Source: Methyloceanibacter sp. (GTDB lineage Bacteria; Pseudomonadota; Alphaproteobacteria; Rhizobiales; Methyloligellaceae). Taken from it: a DNA stretch of 6,177 bases. The notes under the pieces were generated by a model. That model worked only from the letters and a program-made list of their open reading frames with translations, did not search any database and was not told the DNA's origin. The stretch is from contig JAENXG010000146.1 in NCBI GenBank assembly GCA_016649675.1, positions 1 to 6,177 on the forward strand, in the 5' to 3' direction. This document shows positions 1 through 5,129 of the stretch, one piece after another; the stretch's first letter is position 1; the number at the start of each line of letters is the position of its first letter. The position numbers and the translations under genes were made by a program.

Positions 1-203
1 AGCTGGAAAAATCGGGCTTCACCCGCATACAGTTTGGCAGCGTGCACGCACCAATGCCGCCGATGGGTTTCTCCGTGAAAACCTCGGACGACCTTTGGAA
101 AATCATCGCCTTTATTCGTTCGATTAATCCTCCTGGAAGCAATCCTCCCGAAAAACTAGTCCCTGCAAGGATGACTCCTTCCGGGGCCGGCGGTCCGGGC
201 TAG
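1..203 (+). CDS. C-type cytochrome, C-terminal part (partial)
   Basis: The 5' end lies outside the window; the frame starts at base 3 and closes with TAG at 201-203, giving 66 visible residues. The residues around APMPPMG and the following KTSDDLWKIIAFIRS helix align closely with the end of the complete cytochrome at 560-1186 (GPMPPFG, KTSDDLWRIIAFIRS). This is therefore the tail of a tandem paralogue, with a Met in the loop that normally gives the distal haem ligand. The CxxCH motif is upstream and not seen. The C-terminal tail after the helix is Pro/Gly-rich and longer than in the neighbour. By hand count 38 of 66 codons end in G or C, lower than the genes to the right look. A role as electron carrier for a periplasmic PQQ alcohol dehydrogenase is inferred from the neighbour and context. 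Confidence 0.85.
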   Translation, partial: LEKSGFTRIQFGSVHAPMPPMGFSVKTSDDLWKIIAFIRSINPPGSNPPEKLVPARMTPSGAGGPG

Positions 204-204
204 C

Positions 205-233
205 GGCTCCGAGCACATCTCCTTGCTGGAGCC
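205..233 (+). terminator. Possible weak terminator hairpin after the first cytochrome
   Basis: Two bases after the TAG, GGCTCC (205-210) pairs with GGAGCC (228-233), and AGCA with TGCT inside it, leaving one bulged G and a loop of about eight bases. No run of T follows, so it is not a canonical intrinsic terminator. It could equally be a stabilising 3' stem or chance. Confidence 0.25.
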
Positions 234-379
234 ATCTCCGGCTCGACGGCAGGCTTGACCTTCACTCTTGCCTTAGGCCCGGGGCTAGAGGTCATGTTTG
301 CTGTCAAGGAGATCTGACGGCGGCAAATTTTCCGGAGCCGGCGAGCTTGCGCGCATGCGGCGCCACCCGGGAGACTGGT

Positions 380-386
380 AAGGAGG
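380..386 (+). promoter_or_regulatory. Perfect Shine-Dalgarno AAGGAGG
   Basis: AAGGAGG is fully complementary to the 16S rRNA anti-SD core and lies 6 bases before the ATG at 393. It is the best ribosome-binding site in the window and the main reason to consider the 51-codon frame at 393-548 real. Confidence 0.45.
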
Positions 387-392
387 CGAAGT

Positions 393-548
393 ATGTTGGG
401 GATCTTTGGCTCGACCGGCGGCACGGTATCGGGTGGCTCGTGGAACCGCGCACGGCCGATCAAGGAGAGTGGACCAAGCGTGGTTCCAATGTCTATCCTA
501 CCGACCTTTATTTCGATGAGGTCAACTAACCAAAGGCAACTAGGGTAA
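393..548 (+). CDS. Hypothetical small protein, 51 aa
   Basis: The ATG at 393 follows a perfect AAGGAGG with 6-base spacing and the frame closes with TAA at 546-548. The product starts MLGIFGSTGG and is rich in Ser, Gly, Pro and Arg, with no signal peptide, transmembrane segment or cysteine; I do not recognise it. The stop codon overlaps the Shine-Dalgarno (TAAGGA, 546-551) of the cytochrome that starts at GTG 560, so translation of the two could be coupled. A competing frame at 347-529 (TTG start, 60 aa) overlaps it and has no ribosome-binding site at proper spacing. The stretch could also be a leader or a gene remnant. Existence rests on the ribosome-binding site and spacing alone. Confidence 0.35.
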   Translation: MLGIFGSTGGTVSGGSWNRARPIKESGPSVVPMSILPTFISMRSTNQRQLG

Positions 549-551
549 GGA
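546..551 (+). promoter_or_regulatory. Ribosome-binding site of the cytochrome c gene
   Basis: TAAGGA lies 8 bases before GTG 560 and supports that GTG as the start. It includes the TAA stop of the preceding small frame, an arrangement typical of translational coupling. Confidence 0.55.
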
Positions 552-559
552 AACGAACT

Positions 560-1186
560 GTGCGCAAAATCATCATTGGACTTTTGACCTTGGCTGTCAT
601 AGCGGGCGTGAGTGCCTTCGCTTGGAAGGCCTACGCCGTCGATGATAACCACGACACGTTGCCGACTCCGCCGGCCGATGCGCCTCCTCTTGGCGTCCAT
701 GCGGCGCCAGCCGATCAGGCAGGGAAGCAGACCGACGACAAGCGGCAACCAGGCGGACCGATGCTCGGTGCCGCCACGCCGCCGCGTGACCTCGTCGCGA
801 GCACGCCGAAAGGCGAGCTGAAGGACCCCTACAACGCTGACATCGCCGCCATCGCCGAGGAGGGTCACCACAGATTCCTCTCCGCCGGTTGCAATGGCTG
901 CCATGGCGGTGGTGGCGGCGGCGGCATGTGCCCGCCGCTCACCAACGACACTTGGGTCTATGGCGCCGGTGACGACACGCTGTTCCGCTTGGTCACCTTG
1001 GGCTCTGATGCGCTGCAGAAGGATGGTTACACCCGCGTCAAGCACGAGGTCGTGGTCGGTCCGATGCCGCCCTTCGGCGACATCATCAAGACCAGCGACG
1101 ATTTGTGGCGGATCATCGCCTTCATCCGCTCGGTCAATCCGAGCTCGATGAAGCAGGTCGACACGCCCTACGCACCGGCGCAATAG
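560..1186 (+). CDS. C-type cytochrome, methanol-metabolism-related (XoxG / cytochrome cL-like)
   Basis: 208 aa, GTG start with TAAGGA 8 bases upstream. Residues 1-26 are a Sec signal peptide (MRKIII, hydrophobic core, likely cleavage after KAYA). Residues 27-95 form a Pro/Ala/Asp-rich linker. The haem domain follows, with CNGCH at 111-115 as covalent haem site and Met169 in GPMPPFG as probable distal ligand, ending in the DLWRIIAFIRS helix. It is a periplasmic monohaem cytochrome. By family and context it probably takes electrons from a PQQ methanol/alcohol dehydrogenase of the XoxF/MxaF type, though no dehydrogenase gene is in view. Odd points are seven consecutive glycines directly after the haem motif (116-122) followed by an extra Cys124, and the long linker. 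A paralogue ends at 203. Its transcript probably ends at the hairpin 1227-1261. The exact partner and the symbol xoxG are not certain. Confidence 0.9.
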   Translation: MRKIIIGLLTLAVIAGVSAFAWKAYAVDDNHDTLPTPPADAPPLGVHAAPADQAGKQTDDKRQPGGPMLGAATPPRDLVASTPKGELKDPYNADIAAIAEEGHHRFLSAGCNGCHGGGGGGGMCPPLTNDTWVYGAGDDTLFRLVTLGSDALQKDGYTRVKHEVVVGPMPPFGDIIKTSDDLWRIIAFIRSVNPSSMKQVDTPYAPAQ

Positions 1187-1204
1187 GCTGGGCGCCCCCG
1201 GGGT

Positions 1205-1216
1205 CCTGGGCCCAGG
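1205..1216. repeat. 12-bp perfect palindrome
   Basis: CCTGGGCCCAGG is self-complementary without a loop and sits between the cytochrome stop codon (1186) and the terminator hairpin. It may be a protein-binding site or may simply be part of a GC-rich 3' region; function unknown. Confidence 0.3.
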
Positions 1217-1226
1217 GATTTGTTGC

Positions 1227-1261
1227 AAAAGCCGTCAAGCCTTCTGGGCTTGGCGGCTTTT
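1227..1261 (+). terminator. Intrinsic terminator after cytochrome c
   Basis: A 15-base arm (1227-1241, AAAAGCCGTCAAGCC) pairs with 1247-1261 (GGCTTGGCGGCTTTT) with one G-T pair and a 5-base loop TTCTG. The right arm ends in TTTT, giving a rho-independent terminator 40 bases after the cytochrome stop. The left arm begins with AAAA, so the structure could also work from the other strand. It separates the cytochrome from the substrate-binding-protein gene. Confidence 0.85.
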
Positions 1262-1555
1262 CGCTTGGCGCAAGAACCCCGCACGTCCGTTCCCGCGCGT
1301 GGGCGCGCCGCCAATGGGTGGCATAAAGATTACCATGATCTGGAAGGCCGATTGCTTACGGCCTATATATCGGGAAATTTCAGCTCCTTAGTCCTGGCAG
1401 CAGACTTGGCAAATTGTGCAGTGCGCATTGCCATTTGGTGGCAGGTCTGAAAAATTGCGCGCCCGGATTGCCGCTTGTCTCGCGGCATCCGTGGAGCACC
1501 CTCGCTCTTTCGATCCCCGATCGTCGCGAGCGTCATAAGAGCAAAGCTTTCGCCA
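1262..1555 (+). other. Non-coding region ahead of the binding-protein gene
   Basis: No convincing gene: short open frames here have no ribosome-binding site and no recognisable product. The stretch is locally AT-richer (about 1321-1460) than its surroundings and should hold the promoter of the two-gene unit that starts at 1556, because a terminator ends just before it. Visible elements are a 6-bp dyad at 1345-1364 next to TATATAT, spaced TGGCA/TGCCA half-sites at about 1394-1445, a possible but weak -35/-10 pair (TTGCCA at 1428, AAAATT at 1451, 17-base spacer), and a nested stem 1503-1532 (CGCTC/GAGCG outside, CGATC/GATCG inside) in the presumed leader. Confidence 0.5.
1345..1370 (+). promoter_or_regulatory. 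Dyad overlapping a TATATAT box (possible promoter/operator)
   Basis: AGGCCG (1345-1350) and CGGCCT (1359-1364) form a perfect inverted repeat around ATTGCTTA, and TATATAT at 1364-1370 overlaps its right end. This could be a -10 region with an operator, but no good -35 lies at the right distance, so the call is tentative. Confidence 0.25.
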
Positions 1556-2920
1556 ATGCGTGTATCGGCTGGTTGTTTGCGTCAAAGCCCCAAGCGGATT
1601 CTTTCCTTGGCGGCTTTTGGTGTTTTCGTCTCAACCCTGCTTGCACCGGCATTGGCCGAGACGCCCGTTGCGCCTTCCGGCACCCCGCCTGCCGCTGTGA
1701 CGCCCCAAGCGCCGGCCGCTGCCGGCACCGCGACGCCGTCCGCTCCTCCAGCCGAAGCCGGTCCTGCCGAAGTCCCTTCCGGCGAGGTACCGATCAAGGC
1801 CACCGTGCCCATCGTCTATCTCGGCAAGCAATATGAAGAGCCGTTGCCGCTCTCCTATGCGGAGAAGCCGATCTTCGACAAGGGCATCCAGGGGGCTCGC
1901 CTCATCATCAAGGAAGCCGTTCAGGCGGGGCGCTTCGTCGGTTATGCCTTCACTCTGGTCGAGGCCATCGTGCCGGCCGACGCTGACGTCGTGGCCAAGG
2001 CGAAGGAGGTCCTCAAGGGCGGCGATGCCTTCATCATTGCCGATCTCGAGGCGCCCGACCTGATCGCTGTGGCCGACCTGCCCGAGGCCAAGAACTCGAT
2101 CATCGTGAATATCCGCTCCAATAACGAGGCGCTTCGCCAGGAGCTGTGCCGCTCCAACGTCTTCCACATCATCCCCGACTGGGCGATGCGCGCCGATGCT
2201 CTGGCGCAGTATTTCATTTGGAAGAAATGGCCGAGATGGTTCGTGATTCGCGGCGATACCCCGGCCGATAAAGACTACTTCGCCCAAGTCAAGCGCTCGG
2301 CTGCCCGCTACGGAGGCAAGATCGTCGGCGAGAAGGTCTACGACCTCCCGCCGGGCGCGCGAAATACGGACTCAGGCTATCAGCAGGTGCAGTCGCAAAT
2401 TCCCATGGAGACGCAAGGCGCGCCCGACCACGATGTGGTGTGGGTCATCAATACCGATGAGGGGTTCGGCGATTACCTGGCCTACCGGACCTACCTGCCT
2501 CGGCCCGTCGCGGGAACCCAGGGGCTTCAGGCGCTTGCGTGGGACCCGTCCTACACCGAGTACGGCGCCATGCACTTCCAGAACGGGCTGCCCAAGCTCG
2601 CCAAGCGCCGGCCGGTGGAGCGCGACTATACGGCCTGGCTTGGCGGCCGGGCGCTGACCGACGGCATCATGCGCTCGGGCAAGACCGCCCCTCCCGAGGT
2701 AAAGGCGTTTCTGCTCTCGGACCAGTTCAAGCTCGAAGGCTTCAAGGGACAGGCCATGAGCTTCCGCACCTGGGATCATCAGTTGCGGCAGCCGATCATC
2801 CTTGGCGGGGGTCCCCGCGTTCCCGTCTCGGTCTCGCCGCAGGAGGGCTTCCTGCATGAGACCAACCTCACCGACACGCTTGGCTTCGACAAGCCTGAGA
2901 CCAAGTGCAAACTCCAATAA
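1556..2920 (+). CDS. ABC transporter substrate-binding protein of the PQQ-dependent alcohol oxidation system
   Basis: 454 aa from ATG 1556. The frame stays open back to a TTG at 1475, but that has no ribosome-binding site, and the ATG puts a normal signal peptide at the N-terminus (MRVSAGCLRQSPKR, then a hydrophobic core, cleavage likely after PALA at 34). Residues 35-80 are a Pro/Ala-rich tether. The folded part starts near VPIVYLGKQYEEPLPLS (84-100) and shows the alternating pattern of a periplasmic type-I binding protein: GIQGARLIIKEA (110-121), DAFIIADLEA (157-166), NIRSNNEALR (185-194), WFVIRGDTP (228-236), VVWVINTDEG (294-303). This matches the binding protein found beside PQQ alcohol dehydrogenases and YVTN propellers; the ligand is unknown. 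Cysteines at 198 and 451 might form a disulfide. The beta-propeller gene follows after 20 bases, probably as one operon. ATPase and permease genes are not in the window. Confidence 0.85.
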   Translation: MRVSAGCLRQSPKRILSLAAFGVFVSTLLAPALAETPVAPSGTPPAAVTPQAPAAAGTATPSAPPAEAGPAEVPSGEVPIKATVPIVYLGKQYEEPLPLSYAEKPIFDKGIQGARLIIKEAVQAGRFVGYAFTLVEAIVPADADVVAKAKEVLKGGDAFIIADLEAPDLIAVADLPEAKNSIIVNIRSNNEALRQELCRSNVFHIIPDWAMRADALAQYFIWKKWPRWFVIRGDTPADKDYFAQVKRSAARYGGKIVGEKVYDLPPGARNTDSGYQQVQSQIPMETQGAPDHDVVWVINTDEGFGDYLAYRTYLPRPVAGTQGLQALAWDPSYTEYGAMHFQNGLPKLAKRRPVERDYTAWLGGRALTDGIMRSGKTAPPEVKAFLLSDQFKLEGFKGQAMSFRTWDHQLRQPIILGGGPRVPVSVSPQEGFLHETNLTDTLGFDKPETKCKLQ

Positions 2921-2940
2921 CGAGCACCAAAGGTAAACCC

Positions 2941-3912
2941 ATGACTCGCATGATCCCCGCCGCAGTCTGCGCGACAGCGCTCCTTCTGCTCACCGCTCCC
3001 GCTTCTGCCGCGACCATCTTCGTCTCCAACGAGAAGGACAACACCGTCACCGTGGTCAACGGCGATACGCTCGAGGTCATCAAGACCATCAAAGTGTCAC
3101 GGCGTCCGCGCGGCATCGTGCTGAGCCCCGACTTCAAGGAGCTGTTCGTCGCCGCCGGCGACGGCGACATCATGGACGTCATCGACACCAAGACCCTGGA
3201 GAAGAGCCGCGAGCTCGAATCCGGGCCCGACCCTGAGCTGATGGCCATCGATCCGGACGGCAAGAAAATTTACATCGCCAATGAGGACGACAGTCTCGTC
3301 ACCATCATGGATATCAAGAGCGGCGAGGTTCTCGGCGAGGTGCCGGTCGGCGTCGAGCCCGAGGGCATGAGCGTGAGCCCTGACGGCAAATATACCGTCG
3401 CCACCTCGGAGAGCACGAGCATGGCGCACGTCATCGACAATGCCAGCATGAAGTTGATCGCCAATGTGCTCGTCGACAGCCGCCCGCGCGAAGCCAAGTT
3501 TACCGCCGACGGCAAGGAGCTCTGGGTCTCCTCGGAGGTCGGCGGCAGCATCTCGGTGATCGATCCGAAGACCTGGAAGGTCATCAAGAAGATCACCTTC
3601 GAGGTGCCGGGGGTCAGGCCCGAGCAGCTGCAGCCGGTGGGCATGGACTTCACCAAGGACGGCAAGACGCTCCTCGTGGCCCTCGGTCCTGCCAATCGCG
3701 TGGGCGTCATCGACACCGCGACCAAGGAGGTCAAGGACTACATCCTGGTCGGCCAGCGGCCCTGGCATGGCGAGCTCAGCCCCGACGGCAAGAAATTCTA
3801 TGTCGCCAACGGCCTCACCAACGACCTGACGGTGATCGATGTCGACACGCTCAAGGCCGAGAAGTCGGTGCCCGTAGGCCGGCTGCCTTGGGGGGTCGCC
3901 ATCATGCCCTAG
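2941..3912 (+). CDS. PQQ-dependent catabolism-associated YVTN beta-propeller protein
   Basis: 323 aa from ATG 2941, preceded by AAAGG (2929-2933) at 7-base spacing. A GTG at 2905 is in frame but lies inside the upstream gene and would spoil the signal peptide. Residues 1-23 are a Sec signal peptide ending TAPASA. The rest is seven blades of about 42 residues with the YVTN pattern (IFVSNEKDNTV, LFVAAGDGDI, IYIANEDDSL, WVSSEVGGSI, FYVANGLTND), most ending in SPDGK or a variant: approximately 24-66, 67-108, 109-150, 151-192, 193-242, 243-284, 285-323. Blade 5 is about 8 residues longer, with an insertion around PEQLQ. There are no cysteines in the mature part, hence no haem. It is a periplasmic protein of the family that accompanies the PQQ-linked ABC binding protein; its biochemical role is not established. 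It is the last gene of the + strand unit. Confidence 0.88.
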   Translation: MTRMIPAAVCATALLLLTAPASAATIFVSNEKDNTVTVVNGDTLEVIKTIKVSRRPRGIVLSPDFKELFVAAGDGDIMDVIDTKTLEKSRELESGPDPELMAIDPDGKKIYIANEDDSLVTIMDIKSGEVLGEVPVGVEPEGMSVSPDGKYTVATSESTSMAHVIDNASMKLIANVLVDSRPREAKFTADGKELWVSSEVGGSISVIDPKTWKVIKKITFEVPGVRPEQLQPVGMDFTKDGKTLLVALGPANRVGVIDTATKEVKDYILVGQRPWHGELSPDGKKFYVANGLTNDLTVIDVDTLKAEKSVPVGRLPWGVAIMP

Positions 3913-3936
3913 ACCGGTATCCCCTCTCACATGGGC

Positions 3937-4026
3937 CGTCATGGCCGGGCTTGTCCCGGCCATCCACGTCTTGTTCTTCTTTGTCAAAAAATTCGTGGAT
4001 GCCCGGCACTTCTGCCGGGCATGACG
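3937..4026. repeat. Compound intergenic inverted repeat
   Basis: The left arm 3937-3968 (CGTCATGGCCGGGC ... CATCCACG) is the inverse of the right arm 3994-4026 (CGTGGATGCCCGGC ... CATGACG) with a few mismatches. Each arm also folds on itself: GGCCGGG/CCCGGCC and GCCCGGC/GCCGGGC. The spacer 3969-3993 is AT-rich. Repeats of this sequence type are widespread between genes in Hyphomicrobiales, and their translation gives spurious peptides with MAGTSPAMT-like strings. It lies between the stop codons of two convergent genes, so it may serve as a bidirectional terminator; that role is inferred. Confidence 0.85.
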
Positions 4027-4049
4027 AACCAGTTGGGGCGGATTTCACC

Positions 4050-4745
4050 TCAGTCGGCGCTCACCCTGCGGCCGACCTCCCGCGCCAGCCACTCGGAAGC
4101 GAGGATCGCGGTGAGTGAGATGGCAAGTGAGATCAGCGTCAGCCTGAGTGCGCCTGCATCGCCGCCTGGAACCTGGGTGAAAGTATAGATCAGGGTGGGC
4201 AGCGTCTGCGTCTCGCCGGGAATGTTGGAGACGAAAGTGATGGTGGCGCCGAACTCGCCCATGGCGCGGGCGAAGGCGAGAATGGCGCCGGCGATGATCC
4301 CGGGCGCCATCAGCGGCAAGGTCACGGTGAGGAAGACGAGAGGCGGGCTCGCCCCGAGCGTGCTCGCGGCCTGCTCCAGCCTGCGGTCGACCGCCGCCGC
4401 CGAAAGCTGGATGGCGCGCACCATCAGGGGAAAGCCCATCACCGCGCAGGCGAGCGCCGCCCCGGTCCAGCGAAAAGCGAAGACGATGCCGAGCGTCTCG
4501 GCGAGCCAGCGCCCGAGCGGCCCTTGGCGGCCGAACAGGAGCAGCAGAACGTAGCCCGTTACCACCGGCGGCAGAACGAGCGGCAGGAGCACCAGCGCGT
4601 TGAGGAGCGAGCGGCCGTAAAAGCGGCCGCGGGCCAGCAGCATCGCGACGAGGACGCCGAACGGCAGGCTCATGATCGTCGCCCATGTCGCGACGCGCAA
4701 GCTGAGCTTGATGGCCGTCAGTTCCTCGGGCGAAAGGGCGAGCAC
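4050..4745 (-). CDS. modB: Molybdate ABC transporter permease ModB
   Basis: 231 aa from GTG at 4745, close to the 229 aa of E. coli ModB. AAGAAG stands 6 bases before the GTG as ribosome-binding site. The frame is open far upstream (to about 5099) over fdsD, but similarity begins only at SPEELTAIKLSLRVA, so the short start is preferred; a TTG eight codons upstream is the alternative. ModB hallmarks are LPLVLPPVVTGYVLLL (54-69), FPLMVRAIQL (105-114), the EAA loop EQAASTLGA to VTLPL (124-145) that docks the ATPase ModC, and EFGATITFVSNIPGETQTLP (164-183). Several hydrophobic membrane segments are evident. It forms the inner-membrane channel for molybdate, or possibly tungstate. modA and modC are absent on both sides. 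It lies 67 bases after fdsD on the same strand, which suggests co-transcription with the Mo/W-dependent formate dehydrogenase. Confidence 0.92.
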   Translation of the reverse strand: MLALSPEELTAIKLSLRVATWATIMSLPFGVLVAMLLARGRFYGRSLLNALVLLPLVLPPVVTGYVLLLLFGRQGPLGRWLAETLGIVFAFRWTGAALACAVMGFPLMVRAIQLSAAAVDRRLEQAASTLGASPPLVFLTVTLPLMAPGIIAGAILAFARAMGEFGATITFVSNIPGETQTLPTLIYTFTQVPGGDAGALRLTLISLAISLTAILASEWLAREVGRRVSAD

Positions 4746-4812
4746 GATGGGCTTCTTAGCATCTGCCAACGCCGTACCGAAAGGGGAGCGCCTCTCCGGA
4801 AGAACTTCCCGG

Positions 4813-5070
4813 CTAAGTGCCCTGGAAGCTCGTTTCCGTTCTATGCCCCGGTTCCCCGGCATGCTCCTTGAGGTGGAGAATGGCTTCCTTGACCGGGGGA
4901 TCGAGCCCGTTGCCCCCAGCATCGAGATAGGCGAAGATCGCGTTGCGCATCCTCGGATCCCAAAACATCTTGATATGATTTGCGATTCCAGGAACGACCT
5001 CGTCGGCGCGCTGCACCTCGAAGAACTTGCCGATCTGGTTCGCCATATAGACGAGACGGTCAGGCGACAT
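4813..5070 (-). CDS. fdsD: NAD-dependent formate dehydrogenase delta subunit
   Basis: 85 aa from ATG at 5070 (MSPDRLVYMANQIGKFF). A GTG three codons upstream at 5079 is possible, and GGAG lies 12 bases before the ATG but only 3 before the GTG. Family traits are the N-terminal LVYMANQIGKFF, then GIANHIKMFWDPRMRNAIFAYL and GLDPPVKEAI. FdsD is the small non-catalytic subunit of the soluble molybdenum/tungsten formate dehydrogenase (formate + NAD+ to CO2 + NADH); its role in assembly or stability is less well defined. It lies 59 bases after fdsA, same strand. The last dozen residues (GEPGHRTETSFQG) look unconserved. No fdsC lies between fdsA and fdsD. Confidence 0.92.
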   Translation of the reverse strand: MSPDRLVYMANQIGKFFEVQRADEVVPGIANHIKMFWDPRMRNAIFAYLDAGGNGLDPPVKEAILHLKEHAGEPGHRTETSFQGT

Positions 5071-5129
5071 GGCGGGCACGCTCTCCGGTTAGGATGCAAG
5101 GAACGCCGACGATAAGCGGCACGGGCCGA

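Noticed and set aside
347..529. Open frame on + strand, 60 aa from TTG
   Set aside because: No ribosome-binding site at proper distance and it overlaps the better-supported frame at 393-548; I could not link its product to a family.
200..1228. Long open frame on the - strand (342 codons)
   Set aside because: It runs antisense to the clear cytochrome gene and small frame; its product is Arg/Gly-rich with no recognisable domain, typical of a shadow frame in GC-rich DNA.
1475..1555. Upstream TTG start for the binding protein
   Set aside because: It would add 27 residues in front of a normal signal peptide and has no ribosome-binding site.
1220..1585. Short open frames on both strands in the intergenic region
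   Set aside because: They overlap the terminator hairpin or the presumed promoter, lack ribosome-binding sites and resemble no protein I know.
1631..2287. - strand open frame of 218 codons
   Set aside because: Antisense shadow of the binding-protein gene, no domain or ribosome-binding site seen; the same holds for the - strand frame at 2372-2917.
3097..3987. - strand open frame of 296 codons
   Set aside because: It starts inside the intergenic repeat (its MAGTSPAMT string is the translated repeat) and continues antisense through the beta-propeller gene.
3937..4026. CRISPR repeat or mobile-element end
   Set aside because: There are only two inverse arms and no direct repeats with spacers, no transposase and no target duplication; it fits a dispersed intergenic palindromic repeat.
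4746..5099. N-terminal extension of modB to a far upstream start
   Set aside because: The extension lies over fdsD in another frame, has no resemblance to ModB, and the shorter form matches the family length.
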